A stretch of DNA of 64,000 nucleotides from Pseudomonadota bacterium (GTDB taxonomy: Bacteria > Pseudomonadota > Gammaproteobacteria > Pseudomonadales > Azotimanducaceae), in assembly GCA_027624035.1 (NCBI GenBank), contig JAQBUI010000003.1, positions 1 through 64,000 of the forward strand, in the 5' to 3' direction. A program made the position numbers and the translations under genes. Below are positions 8,518-17,294 of the stretch, piece by piece. Within the stretch, counting starts at the first letter, position 1. Each line of letters opens with the position of its first letter. The notes under the pieces were generated by a model that was not told the DNA's origin, searched no databases, and saw nothing but the letters and a program-made list of their open reading frames with translations.

Positions 8518-9447
8518 ATGAAGCTGACATTTATAGATGATTATGAACTTGCCGTGATCACGGACGATGGTGCGGTGAGCCTGTCCCCGGTGGTCCGGGA
8601 CATCGCCATCATGCCGCCACAGCAGATCATCAATCACGTGATCAATGAGTGGCAGCAGTATGAGCCACGCTGTTGGGAAGCTATCGAGAGCTCGACAGCA
8701 CGCCCGCTATCAGAAGTCACGATTCGAGCACCTCTGCCGCGACCGACCTCAATCGTCTGCATGGCGGTGAACTATATGGAGAATGGCACTTTGAAGGAGA
8801 AGCCCCCCAGGCAGGCATTTTTCAAGAGTTCTCACAGCGTCATCGGCCATGGCGACACCATGCATCTGCCGGATGTTCCCGCGTCCATCTTCGAGGCCGA
8901 GGCGGAACTCGCGCTGGTGATCGGCCGCCGCGCGACCAGGGTGGCCCCCGAGGACGCCTCCGGATACATATTCGGCTACCTGAATTTCGTGGACGGTTCG
9001 GCAAGGGGCCTTGCCACTGGCATGGGGTTGTCCTGGTTCATGAAGGGACAGGACGATTTTGCCCCGCTTGGGCCATGGATCACGACGGCCGACGAGATTG
9101 GCGACCCGATGCATCTTCAGGTGCGGCAGTGGAACAATGGCCAGTTGACCCATGACTACAATACCGATGATATGGCCCACGACATTGCCACATCGCTGTC
9201 GTTCATCAGCGCAAACACCACCCTGATGCCCGGCGACGTGATCGCACTCGGAACCAACCATCAGGACCTGCACCCGCTACAGCATGGCGATGTGGTGGAA
9301 CAGGAGATAGACGGCCTGGGCCGCCTGACGATTCACATCGAGGACCCGCTCGGACGCAAATGGGCAAGACACACTCGCGGTCAGTGGGCAGCAACCGGTG
9401 GCAAGGGAGGTCACAGTCCACAACTGGCGGGCAAGTACGCGGAGTAG
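8518..9447 (+). CDS. fumarylacetoacetate hydrolase (FAH) family protein
   Basis: A 309-residue FAH-superfamily enzyme. The metal-binding acidic triad is seen as the E-x-E of FEAEAELALVIG plus Asp in GYLNFVDGSARG, with KGQDDFAPLGPW and a MPGDVIALGT segment before the C-terminus. Family members hydrolyse or decarboxylate acyl-pyruvate-type compounds from aromatic or sugar-acid degradation. I choose ATG 8518, with GGAG about 7 bases upstream. The open frame extends 190 bases further upstream without family similarity. The last 30 residues are glycine-rich and look like a non-conserved tail. Confidence 0.9.
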   Translation: MKLTFIDDYELAVITDDGAVSLSPVVRDIAIMPPQQIINHVINEWQQYEPRCWEAIESSTARPLSEVTIRAPLPRPTSIVCMAVNYMENGTLKEKPPRQAFFKSSHSVIGHGDTMHLPDVPASIFEAEAELALVIGRRATRVAPEDASGYIFGYLNFVDGSARGLATGMGLSWFMKGQDDFAPLGPWITTADEIGDPMHLQVRQWNNGQLTHDYNTDDMAHDIATSLSFISANTTLMPGDVIALGTNHQDLHPLQHGDVVEQEIDGLGRLTIHIEDPLGRKWARHTRGQWAATGGKGGHSPQLAGKYAE

Positions 9448-9566
9448 CTGGCAAATCGACACAATGGGTCATTGTCTTTCATTTTTGGTCACTCACGGAC
9501 AGGCCAGATAACGTCACAGTTGAGCCTGTTTTTCAATAATTCCTTTTAAAACAATAATATAAAAAG

Positions 9567-9582
9567 TTGGCATGATGTTCGC
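9567..9582 (+). promoter_or_regulatory. candidate sigma-54 (-24/-12) promoter for the pilus subunit gene
   Basis: TTGGCATGATGTTCGC places GG and GC exactly 12 bases apart, as required for RpoN promoters, and matches TGGCA-G----T-GC of the consensus. It lies in an AT-rich stretch and predicts a transcription start near 9594, giving a leader of about 34 bases to the ATG at 9628. The TTGC part of the -12 element is degenerate, so a sigma-70 promoter in the same AT-rich region remains possible. Confidence 0.4.
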
Positions 9583-9627
9583 GTATCTATAGTCAATACG
9601 AACATTAACCAGATGAGGGACATCGAA

Positions 9628-10197
9628 ATGAACAAGCAACTGAAAGCACGGATAAAGGCACAATGGATCGCAGCAGTACTGGCCGCTGGCACAATGATGG
9701 CCGCACCGGTCTGGGCGGAATCCAACGGCAGCCTCGGCGCCAGCAGCAATGGCTCGGTTGATGTGTCGATCAGCGTCCCCGAACTGGTTCAGCTCACATT
9801 CCCGGGCGACATTGCCCTCACCTACAGCGATGGTTCTGATTCGGTGCTCACGGAAGAGTTCTGCGTTTACAGCAATCAGGCGAGCGTTGATTTCGATGTC
9901 ACGATCGATCCGTCCAACACGCCTTCAAGCGGTACTGCTCCGGTCATGAAGTCAGGTTCGAACGAGCTGGCTTATCAACTGGACTTCAAGAAGGCTGATG
10001 GCACGTCGATCTCGGCGAACATCGCGCACAGTGGGACCACAGCGTCCAACCAGGGCGATGCCAACCAGGTGAGCAAGACCTGTGCTTCAGGTGGCAATTC
10101 CCATGAACTCACGGTCACCGTTCTGGAGTCGGCCATTGAAGCGGCAACTGACGGCAGCTACACCGATACAGTGAACGTTACGGTGGCGGCCAACTGA
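9628..10197 (+). CDS. pilus (chaperone-usher) major subunit-like protein
   Basis: A 189-residue exported protein with a signal peptide ending near APVWAES. The mature part is Ser/Thr/Asn-rich, beta-strand-like and has one cysteine pair (EEFCVYS and SKTCASGG), as in usher-assembled pilins. It shares spacing with the subunit at 14650-15189: an EFC motif, a second Cys about 60-70 residues later, and a terminal SY-TDTVNVTV strand. It is therefore likely the detached major subunit of the same pilus. ATG 9628 is preferred over 9613 because GAGGGA lies 9 bases before it. A strong terminator follows, as expected for a highly expressed structural gene. Confidence 0.75.
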   Translation: MNKQLKARIKAQWIAAVLAAGTMMAAPVWAESNGSLGASSNGSVDVSISVPELVQLTFPGDIALTYSDGSDSVLTEEFCVYSNQASVDFDVTIDPSNTPSSGTAPVMKSGSNELAYQLDFKKADGTSISANIAHSGTTASNQGDANQVSKTCASGGNSHELTVTVLESAIEAATDGSYTDTVNVTVAAN

Positions 10198-10225
10198 GTG
10201 ATCGGGCGGCGTCATCACGAGACCG

Positions 10226-10255
10226 AAAAAAGGGGGCGCAAGCCCCCTTTTTTTT
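10226..10255 (+). terminator. Rho-independent terminator of the subunit gene
   Basis: GGGGGC (10232-10237), a GCAA loop and GCCCCC (10242-10247) form a 6-bp GC stem flanked by six A and eight T residues that can lengthen the stem and supply the U-tract. It begins 28 bases after the pilus subunit stop. The A-tract makes it potentially bidirectional, serving also the SDR gene that converges from the right. Confidence 0.95.
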
Positions 10256-10316
10256 GTGGTCGAGATTTGACCGGGAACTGGCCCGCGATCTGATCAGGAT
10301 TCTGATCAGAGTGCGA

Positions 10317-11210
10317 TCAGCCGTGATCAGCCTGTCTCGCGTCCCACTTCTCCCACATTTCCCGCATCTGTTTGGAGGTGCCCGCGTGATCGCCCTTCAC
10401 CGCGAGCATGCCGCCGTCCACCACCAGGTCAATGCCAGTCACCCAGCGGGCTTCATCGCTGCCAAGATAGACGCACGCCATGGCGATGTCCCAGGCTTCG
10501 CCGCCAGGTCCGGTCAGAGGTAACATGCCGCCGCCGACGTTTTCCACGAATCGGGCCAGTCGCTTTGCGGCGTGTTCATTGGTGATCTGCTGGCCGTGGG
10601 TGTGGCCGCCCCAGAAGATGGGCGTGGCGATTGCCCCCGGGCTGACGGCGTTGACTCGAATGCCCATCGGGCCCAACTGCATGGCCGCGGCTTTGGTGTA
10701 GTTGGAAAGGCCGGCCTTGGCTGCCGAATACAGTGGGTCAGCTGCGACCTCCGCCTGGTGTGCCCCCTTGGATGAATTATTGATAATCGAGCCGTAGTGT
10801 TGCTTTCGCATGATTGGGGCGGCGTGTTTGGTCGCTACCATGGCTGACCCCAACAGGTACCATTGAGAGTACTTGAAGCTCTCTTCGTCGACGTCCTCAA
10901 TGTTGAAGGCGTGATGGGCCCCCGGCATGTTCGACGGGCCACCCGCGTTATTGAACAGCACATCAAGCCGATCCCACTTCCTGACTGCCGTTTCGATGAC
11001 TTTGATGATCTCGGCTTCATGCAGGACGTCGGCCTTGACGAACATGGCAGATCCCGCCGGTTGCCGCTTCTCGACTTCATGCCCGAGTTCTTCGTTGCGC
11101 CCGCAGAAAACGACCCGGGCCCCCTCAGCGCAGTAGGCGTCAACCGTGGCCTCGCCGATGCCGCTGGTCGCGCCAGTAATCACTGCGACTTTGCCGTCAA
11201 GTCGTCCCAT
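10317..11210 (-). CDS. SDR-family NAD(P)-dependent oxidoreductase
   Basis: A 297-residue classical/extended short-chain dehydrogenase. It has the Rossmann motif TGATSGIGEA at the N-terminus, NNAGG near residue 87, a catalytic Ser in INNSSKG, and Tyr/Lys in YSAAK, followed by RVNAVSPGAIATP. It is somewhat longer than the usual 250 residues because of an insertion around 100-115 and a C-terminal tail. The substrate is unknown. ATG 11210 has AGAGGA upstream. It sits between the pilus subunit and the usher, but nothing suggests a role in pilus assembly. A 12-bp tandem repeat occupies its upstream region. Confidence 0.92.
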   Translation of the reverse strand: MGRLDGKVAVITGATSGIGEATVDAYCAEGARVVFCGRNEELGHEVEKRQPAGSAMFVKADVLHEAEIIKVIETAVRKWDRLDVLFNNAGGPSNMPGAHHAFNIEDVDEESFKYSQWYLLGSAMVATKHAAPIMRKQHYGSIINNSSKGAHQAEVAADPLYSAAKAGLSNYTKAAAMQLGPMGIRVNAVSPGAIATPIFWGGHTHGQQITNEHAAKRLARFVENVGGGMLPLTGPGGEAWDIAMACVYLGSDEARWVTGIDLVVDGGMLAVKGDHAGTSKQMREMWEKWDARQADHG

Positions 11211-11226
11211 GGTGTTGTCCTCTTGT

Positions 11227-11286
11227 TTGTGTGATGAATTGTGTGATGAATTGTGTGATGAGTTGTGTGATGAGTTGGATGATCAG
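11227..11286. repeat. 12-bp tandem repeat upstream of the SDR gene
   Basis: The unit TTGTGTGATGAA/G is repeated four times without gaps (11227-11274) and followed by a degenerate fifth copy. The array starts 17 bases upstream of the SDR start codon, so copy-number change would alter the promoter-to-gene distance. It is non-coding. Slippage-type expansion is the simplest origin. Confidence 0.9.
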
Positions 11287-11407
11287 TTCATATTGCTGTT
11301 TGGTGGGGCGGAATCGTAGTCAGGTCGGCAGGTGAGTGCAACCGGCAAGCGGCCGAGCTGTGAACCGCCACTTTGAACTGTTCACTTCTGGATGCTGGTT
11401 TTCCCCT

Positions 11408-13897
11408 TTATTTTTGGACAAGGACGCATGACAGTGGCGGCAGAAACGCGATCCCGTCCTCGACTTCAAACTCGCCCAGAGTGACCGTGCACTCCTGATC
11501 GATCGTCTCGAATCGGATGGTTTCGGTGTTTGGCGAGATCTCTGCCTGGAACTGACCCAGTTCATCGGTGGTGGCGAGGCCCGAAACGCCGTGAATCAGC
11601 GCATTGCCCAGGGGTTCTCCATGCTCATCACTGATGTCACCAAACACGATTACGACCGAATCGGCCTGCCACTCCAGATTGACCGCATTGCCGGGGTACA
11701 GCGTGACCTGGTGGGTCCGGTCCGTAAATGAAACGAAGCCCGCTCCCCGTGCCCTCAGCCCGACGCTATACACTGAGTAGGGGGTCAGTGGCACCACGGT
11801 TCGCTTTCCGGGCAGCGCTGTTGCCACCGGGGTGTTGTTGACGATCACGTCAAAGTGATTGCGCTCTGCCTCGCTGCTGGCAAGGTCAACGATGATGGCT
11901 GAGCGGTTCAATTCCATACCACCGAAGGCAAACCCGTCTGTGGTCGCGGCCAGACTGGTGGAATAGTTTCCCGCATAGAGCGTACCTGCGCCATCGACCG
12001 CAAAGTTCCGCTCTACCTGAGCCCGGAGTCTGCCAAACGTACCCCGGGTCTCGACTTCGCCACCGAGTATCTGTGTGTCAGACTGATGGCGGCTGGTCAG
12101 GCGTGCTTCGAGCTGCGTCGGGTCGGAAGGGTCGTTGCGATAGGCGAGACTCGTCCTGCCCCTGACCAGGGCCTCGGAACCCGAGTCAGTTTCCCGGTGG
12201 TCGTAATCTGAGTCGACATTGAAGGTCAGATGATCGCCAATCACATAGAGACCGACGGTGAGCAGAAATATGTCATCGCCATTCTGGCGAACCCATTGCA
12301 CGCTGCTGCGCAGGGCGGACCGTCCAAACCGCCCATCCCACAAGTTGTACAGGGCGGAAAAATTCCGTTCCGTGCCCTCTGCGCCCCGCGAGTTATAGCG
12401 GGCGCCCAGCGTCACTGCCCGCCCGCCCAGGGGAAGGGTCGTGCTGATTGAGGACTGGCGGAGTTCCGCTCCAAGCAGGTCGTCGGCGATGAGCGCAGCA
12501 GGCTCTGACCGGCGTACTTCCCGATGGTCAATAAGCAGTTGTGATGCCAGCAACGGGATCCTGAGCGACACGCTATAGCCCAGATCGTTGTCATCGGTGA
12601 GTGCCAGGTCAAAGGCCGTCTCAAATCGTCGATAGACCCCGAACCAGCCCGCTTCGAACATTCGTGTCGCGCGGTTACCAGATAGCCCGAGGGTGAGACT
12701 GCTGTTGCTGCCGATACGGCGGGTCATTCCGGTGCGCCACAGATCAGTACTGGTAACCTCTGGCAGGGTCTGGTCACTTCGGTCTGTGAGCCGGCCCGCC
12801 TCAATGAAATAGAGCGGCTGATCGGCCGGTGGAATCCGGTTGCTCTTGGAATAGAAGCGGGTTTCCCGACGCTCCCCGGCGCCATCGGTAATCACGATTT
12901 CGACATCATAGGCACCTCCCGGCAGGCTGCGGGTGTCTAATTCCTGATTCCCGGGTTCATAGAGCGCACTGGTGATGAGTCGGCCATCCTTGAACAGGGA
13001 TACTCGTGACCGGCGAGGCAGAAAGACCGCAATGGTATTGCCGCTGGTTTGACGAAGGTCCTCTCTGGTATCGAGGGTCGAGCCCATACGGAAGCCGAGG
13101 ATGTCGGCGTTGCGGGAGAACTTGAGGTTGCTTGCATTGGTCGTGACGAACCCTGCCTGATAGCGTTGGCCTTGCCAGTCTCGTTGCAGGTTCATGGCCG
13201 AGACGTTCACGGCTGCATTGCTGGAATAGTCGGACAGGACTTCCAGTGACGTCTCGCCGAGACTGAAGATGGATCGTGCATTGATGCTGGCAAGTGAGTC
13301 CGAACCGCTTCTGGTGAGTGCACTGTTGAACGTCTGGAAGTAGGAGAAACCCGCACTGGAGGGGCCGAGATATTTCTGGACGACACTGCTGTGTACTGCG
13401 AGTAGGGCCGGGTTGACAAACAGGTCAGCACGATAGGTATCTGTATTGAATATCACTTCAGCCACTGCAGGCTCAAGCAACCCGCAGCCGGACTGTTGTC
13501 GGGCATAACAGCGCATTTCACTGTTGGTGTCGAGGTCGCCTTCGAGCGCCGCGAGTACGGCTTGCGGGTCTATCAGCGTCGGGATCAGTTCGACGATGTC
13601 CTGGGGTGAGTCGAAGCTGACGGTAACCGGCGTAAAACTCCCGAGCGTTGAAACAACATACCGTCCTGCGAAGTAGACATCGACCAGCGTCGTCTGTTCC
13701 AGCATGAGCGCTTCAAATCCAGCCGGGACGCCAGTGTTCTGCCTGGGAGGCTGGACACCAAAATCCTCAAGATATGCACTGGTGCTCGGTGCCGTCTCAG
13801 TCAGGAACAGGGTCTCTTGCGCGCTGGGCGATGCAGACAGCAGTGCCAGAGTGAGGCCGGTACAGAAACAGGTATGGATGCCAGTCAGTGGCCGCAT
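11408..13897 (-). CDS. outer-membrane usher, CS1/alpha-fimbrial (TcfC/CfaC-like) type
   Basis: An 829-residue exported protein. A signal peptide (CTGLTLALLSASPSAQ) is followed by an N-terminal domain with VPAGFEALMLEQ and FTPVTVSFDSPQDIVELIP, resembling ushers of CS1-type fimbriae. A long beta-barrel region of alternating strands and a plug-like segment with SLFKDGRLI and LPGGAYDVEI come next. A C-terminal beta domain (ISDEHGEPLGNALIHG) contains two Cys. Ushers form the pore that polymerises and secretes subunits delivered by the chaperone. I choose ATG 13897 because GAGGGACAG lies just before it and the signal peptide begins there; an in-frame TTG at 13951 would abut the chaperone stop. Confidence 0.85.
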   Translation of the reverse strand: MRPLTGIHTCFCTGLTLALLSASPSAQETLFLTETAPSTSAYLEDFGVQPPRQNTGVPAGFEALMLEQTTLVDVYFAGRYVVSTLGSFTPVTVSFDSPQDIVELIPTLIDPQAVLAALEGDLDTNSEMRCYARQQSGCGLLEPAVAEVIFNTDTYRADLFVNPALLAVHSSVVQKYLGPSSAGFSYFQTFNSALTRSGSDSLASINARSIFSLGETSLEVLSDYSSNAAVNVSAMNLQRDWQGQRYQAGFVTTNASNLKFSRNADILGFRMGSTLDTREDLRQTSGNTIAVFLPRRSRVSLFKDGRLITSALYEPGNQELDTRSLPGGAYDVEIVITDGAGERRETRFYSKSNRIPPADQPLYFIEAGRLTDRSDQTLPEVTSTDLWRTGMTRRIGSNSSLTLGLSGNRATRMFEAGWFGVYRRFETAFDLALTDDNDLGYSVSLRIPLLASQLLIDHREVRRSEPAALIADDLLGAELRQSSISTTLPLGGRAVTLGARYNSRGAEGTERNFSALYNLWDGRFGRSALRSSVQWVRQNGDDIFLLTVGLYVIGDHLTFNVDSDYDHRETDSGSEALVRGRTSLAYRNDPSDPTQLEARLTSRHQSDTQILGGEVETRGTFGRLRAQVERNFAVDGAGTLYAGNYSTSLAATTDGFAFGGMELNRSAIIVDLASSEAERNHFDVIVNNTPVATALPGKRTVVPLTPYSVYSVGLRARGAGFVSFTDRTHQVTLYPGNAVNLEWQADSVVIVFGDISDEHGEPLGNALIHGVSGLATTDELGQFQAEISPNTETIRFETIDQECTVTLGEFEVEDGIAFLPPLSCVLVQK

Positions 13898-13951
13898 TCT
13901 GTCCCTCGAAGCGGCGTGGACGCCATTTGATCGATTAATCCTGTTAGTCAA

Positions 13952-14632
13952 TTAATCGATAGTGAGTTTCTTGACACCGTTGTAGGTGGTGGTCTGGTAT
14001 GTGACCGGTGCATCATGAGGTAATGTCAGCTGCAAGCGATTGCCTGCATACAGACGCTTGCCGGGAACATCAACGCATTGGCCCGAAGGGTCACACTGCT
14101 TTCCATCCTCCAGCATGACGAAGCTGTTCCCTTTGTTGGTGAGCGTCAACAGGTTTGCTTCCCGATAGGCATGTAGATCTGTTTCAACGCTGTCAGGGGG
14201 TATCAGAATCAGTGACTGATAGGACACTACCACGCGAATCATCGAGGATTCCTCGGTGAGCGGCGGTAGTACCGGGGTAAAGGTGACGCGGAATACCCGC
14301 TCGGAGTCAGACCCGTTCTTTTTCATATCTACCAGGCGGACCTGCTTTTTTCCATCGGGAGGGATGACAAGCTTCGCCGGCGTCACCAGAAACTGGCTTT
14401 TGCGGGGATCGGTGACCGGGACCATTTCCTCATTCTCCTGCCCGGGGTTCACCACCTCCAGTACGCTGATCTCCACGAAGGCATTGTCGCTGCTGCTGTC
14501 GTTGAACACGACGATGTCCTGGCGGTTCCGGTCCTCGGGGGAGAACTTGACAATGATCCGATCGAGGTAGATCCCGGCGGTCAGGTCGCCCGCCGCAAAC
14601 AGCAGGAACAGTGTGGCAATGAGTCTGGTCAT
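13952..14632 (-). CDS. periplasmic pilus-assembly chaperone (PapD-like fold)
   Basis: A 226-residue protein with a short signal peptide (LIATLFLLFAAGDLTAG). The mature part has two immunoglobulin-like domains: YLDRIIVKFSPEDRNRQDIVVFNDS, then VTPAKLVIPPDGKKQVRLV (the conserved G1/F1-type strand region) and VFRVTFTP. The C-terminal domain carries a Cys pair in QCDPSGQCVDVPG. Such chaperones donate a strand to unfolded subunits and hand them to the usher. The gene lies 17 bases after the subunit gene and 54 bases before the usher ATG, so subunit-chaperone-usher forms one operon. Confidence 0.88.
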   Translation of the reverse strand: MTRLIATLFLLFAAGDLTAGIYLDRIIVKFSPEDRNRQDIVVFNDSSSDNAFVEISVLEVVNPGQENEEMVPVTDPRKSQFLVTPAKLVIPPDGKKQVRLVDMKKNGSDSERVFRVTFTPVLPPLTEESSMIRVVVSYQSLILIPPDSVETDLHAYREANLLTLTNKGNSFVMLEDGKQCDPSGQCVDVPGKRLYAGNRLQLTLPHDAPVTYQTTTYNGVKKLTID

Positions 14633-14649
14633 AGGGTCATTTATACCAT

Positions 14650-15189
14650 CTATACCATCTCGATGGCGACGAAGATTGTTCCCGTATATTCTTCACTGGT
14701 GGCGTTACGAACGTCGTTGGCGTCAAAGATCACTGTAATACTGGCATTGCCCTGGCTGCAGCCGCTGGACTCATTGGTGAGGGTGTAGGTGCGGGAGATA
14801 CCGTTAGGATTGAGCGCCTCTTCGGCACCGGCGATGAGGCTGCTCTTGAACACCAGCCGGTAATTCAGCGAGTCCCCGGCGTCCCCGACCAGGGCAAAGC
14901 CATTGCTGTCTCGCAGGCTGGAGGTGGTGGTGACCCGATAGCTGGCACCCACCTGGCCGCGAATGCAGAATTCGCTTTCGTAGCTGAGATCACCGTTCAA
15001 CTCTGTCTGGGTTGTGGACAGGTCGATGTCGGAGAGGTTGACCACCTGAATGCCCTGGTTGATGTTCAGCCTGATACCGATGGAACCCGTGGACCTCTTG
15101 CCCTCAATACCATCGTGCGCTGCGAAGGCGGCGAGCCCGGGCAGAGTACACAGCAGCGCAATCAGGTAGATGCGGATTGGTCGAAACAT
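14650..15189 (-). CDS. pilus subunit-like protein (first gene of the chaperone-usher operon)
   Basis: A 179-residue exported protein; the signal peptide is YLIALLCTLPGLAAFA. The mature part has an EFC motif and a second Cys (SSGCSQG), and ends in a strand EYTGTIFVAIEMV, like the detached subunit at 9628-10197. It may be a minor or tip subunit, or the initiator for assembly. I place the start at ATG 15189; ATG 15210 is also possible, and the open frame continues upstream into the next gene without signal-peptide logic. It is followed after 17 bases by the chaperone gene. Confidence 0.75.
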   Translation of the reverse strand: MFRPIRIYLIALLCTLPGLAAFAAHDGIEGKRSTGSIGIRLNINQGIQVVNLSDIDLSTTQTELNGDLSYESEFCIRGQVGASYRVTTTSSLRDSNGFALVGDAGDSLNYRLVFKSSLIAGAEEALNPNGISRTYTLTNESSGCSQGNASITVIFDANDVRNATSEEYTGTIFVAIEMV

Positions 15190-15299
15190 GGCGGACCGTT
15201 TACGGAACATTGACAAGACGCATCTTAAACCAGCGCCTGGACCTTGGATAGCCGGTCGGACAGGCTGACCCGTTCCAGTGACAACTGGACAGGAACCAG

Positions 15300-16277
15300 C
15301 TAGAGTCCGCGCAGGGGCAGGCCCGCTGCGGTATAGCAAGCATCAATGGCCCTCATCTGGTTGACGGCATCATCCGCGCCGGTCAGCAGCGGTGTACCGT
15401 TCTCGATCGCATCGATGAACGCATCAAGCTGAAAACTGTAGCTTGGGCGACGGCTAAGGGTCTCTGATTGGGTCTCACCGTTGACGGTTACATCAATCTT
15501 GTGGCCGGACTGTGGCACAAGAGGGTTCTGGACCGTCATGGTTCCATTCGACCCCGTGACAGTCAGTTTTGCTGAGAATGCGCCGCCGTTACGCATATCT
15601 CCGACGATATGACCAATGATGCCGCTTGGGAACCGGAAGTCTGCCTTGAGCATGAGGTCGACCCTGGGTTTTCCTTCTTCGGCCACGGCGCTCGTGACTG
15701 TCGGCTCCTCACCTGTGATGTGGCGCACCCAACTGATGGGGTAGCAACCGATGTCCATGGTCACGCCGCCGGCTGTCTCATAATTGGCGCGAATGTCGTC
15801 CGGGTTCATGCCGGGCACAGTGAATTCGGCGTCCACTTCGGAGATTTCGCCGAGTACGCCGGAATCGAAGATCTCTTTGGCCCGGATGAAACACGGATGG
15901 TAGCGGTAATGAAATGCGTCCATCAGGACCAGCCCGGTCCGTTTCCCGACAGCAGCCATTTCTTCTGCCTCCCGGGCGTTACTGGCGAAGGACTTCTCGC
16001 ACAGCACGTGCTTGCCTGCCTCCAGTGCCTTGATGGTCCACTCGTGGTGAGCGCCGATTTGCAGCGGGTTGTAGACCGCGTTGATTTCCGGATGCTCGAT
16101 GACCTGCTGGTAGCTGTCCACGACGATTGGAATATCGTGATCTTTTGCAAACGACTCAGCACGACTGCGGTCACGGGCGGCGACCACGCGCACGCTCGCT
16201 CTCGGTTCATCCTTGCAGGGAGCGATGAGCGCCCCGGGTGTAATCCTGGCTGCGCCCAGCGTACCGAATGTAATCAT
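15300..16277 (-). CDS. Gfo/Idh/MocA-family oxidoreductase
   Basis: A 325-residue NAD(P)-dependent dehydrogenase. The N-terminal Rossmann start GTLGAARITPGAL, the NPLQIGAHHEW segment and LEAGKHVLCEKSFA (the EKP-like motif, here EKS) precede a C-terminal alpha/beta domain with GGVTMDIGCYPISWVRH, where family members place the catalytic His or Asp. Enzymes of this family oxidise or epimerise sugars, inositols or dihydrodiols. The ATG at 16277 has AGGAAGGAC upstream. The replacement of Pro in the EKP motif is worth noting but occurs in dihydrodiol-dehydrogenase-like members. Confidence 0.9.
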   Translation of the reverse strand: MITFGTLGAARITPGALIAPCKDEPRASVRVVAARDRSRAESFAKDHDIPIVVDSYQQVIEHPEINAVYNPLQIGAHHEWTIKALEAGKHVLCEKSFASNAREAEEMAAVGKRTGLVLMDAFHYRYHPCFIRAKEIFDSGVLGEISEVDAEFTVPGMNPDDIRANYETAGGVTMDIGCYPISWVRHITGEEPTVTSAVAEEGKPRVDLMLKADFRFPSGIIGHIVGDMRNGGAFSAKLTVTGSNGTMTVQNPLVPQSGHKIDVTVNGETQSETLSRRPSYSFQLDAFIDAIENGTPLLTGADDAVNQMRAIDACYTAAGLPLRGL

Positions 16278-16353
16278 GTGCTGTCCTTCCTGATGGCTAA
16301 GTGGCTAATGGTTGTCGAACGGGAATCTCTGCGTCCGAATGATACCTTGGGCG

Positions 16354-17148
16354 CTATCGACCCTGCCAGTTTGGCGGACGCTTTTCGGCAAAGGCCCTGG
16401 GGCCCTCACGGGCGTCCATACTGTTGCGTCGTAGTGTCTCGGATTTGTATTCGGCGTTGAACGCATCGGCAAGGGTCATATCCAGCCCCTTCATCGCGGC
16501 CTCCTTGGTCGCCCTGACCGCTAGTGGCGCGCAGCGCAGGATATCCTTGACCCATTGGTCTACGGCATGGTCCAACTGATCCGCGGGGACAACCTCGGTC
16601 ACAAGACCCAGTTCATAAGCTCGTTGTGCGGTCATGTGGCGGCCAGTCAACAGGTAACCCATGGCAGCCTTGAGCGGTATCTGGCGTGGCAGACGGTGGA
16701 CGCCCGCAGCCCCCGCGATGAGGCCTCGTCGTGGTTCGGGCAGGCCCAGTTCGGCATGATCTGCCGCGACGATGATGTCGCAGGCGAGGGCGGTTTCAAG
16801 TCCACCGCCGAGGGCGAAACCATTAACCCTTGCGATGACCGGTTTGGGAAAGTGCCATCGCTGGGTGATCGGATTGGTCTGCCTTTCCATCTGGCGCCAG
16901 GAGGTTTTCTGTTCATCGCTCGCTTCATTCTCCCTGGCGCGGTGCTTCAGGTCCGCCCCGGCCGAGAACGCCCGGTCGCCAGCCCCTGTTATGACCGCGA
17001 GCCAGATATCATCGTTGTTCTCGACCTCATCAAAATGCCTGGACAGGGACCAGCGAAGTTCCGGATTGAGCGAGTTCATCGCCTCGGGCCGGTTCATGGT
17101 GATATAGGCGACGTGGTCGCGTACTTCAAACAGGGTGACTTCGCTCAT
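16354..17148 (-). CDS. enoyl-CoA hydratase/carnitinyl-CoA dehydratase-like protein
   Basis: A 264-residue crotonase. Oxyanion segments are GAGDRAFSAGADLK and GFALGGGLETALACD. GLPEPRRGLIAGAAG carries the catalytic Glu equivalent to Glu144, and PRQIPLKAAMGYLLTG follows, a pattern seen in CaiD-like and related dehydratases. It ends with PPNWQGR, similar to other short-chain hydratases. The likely role is hydration or dehydration of an enoyl-CoA. ATG 17148 follows a strong AGGAGG. The gene is divergent from hemN, and an FNR-type box lies between them. Confidence 0.9.
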   Translation of the reverse strand: MSEVTLFEVRDHVAYITMNRPEAMNSLNPELRWSLSRHFDEVENNDDIWLAVITGAGDRAFSAGADLKHRARENEASDEQKTSWRQMERQTNPITQRWHFPKPVIARVNGFALGGGLETALACDIIVAADHAELGLPEPRRGLIAGAAGVHRLPRQIPLKAAMGYLLTGRHMTAQRAYELGLVTEVVPADQLDHAVDQWVKDILRCAPLAVRATKEAAMKGLDMTLADAFNAEYKSETLRRNSMDAREGPRAFAEKRPPNWQGR

Positions 17149-17216
17149 GGTTTGCCTCCTGGCGGCTGAGAATCCGGCCACCATACCAGTGTGGACATCG
17201 GAACGCATCGGGGCCC

Positions 17217-17230
17217 TTGACCCATATCAA
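17217..17230 (+). promoter_or_regulatory. FNR/ANR-type box in front of hemN
   Basis: TTGACCCATATCAA matches the FNR consensus TTGAT-N4-ATCAA with one mismatch. The centre is at 17223.5. A class II promoter would start transcription near 17265, and TATGCT at 17253-17258 sits at the expected -10 position. The hemN ATG is at 17295. Anaerobic activation of hemN by FNR/Anr is established in Pseudomonas and enteric bacteria. Confidence 0.8.
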
Positions 17231-17294
17231 TCGCACCTGGCTCGACGGGGCTTATGCTATGGGCCACCCTGAATGACCGTGCAAGGATCCATCA

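Noticed and set aside
13898-13951. Extended usher start at TTG 13951
   Set aside because: The extension lacks signal-peptide character, and ATG 13897 has a good ribosome site directly before the signal sequence.
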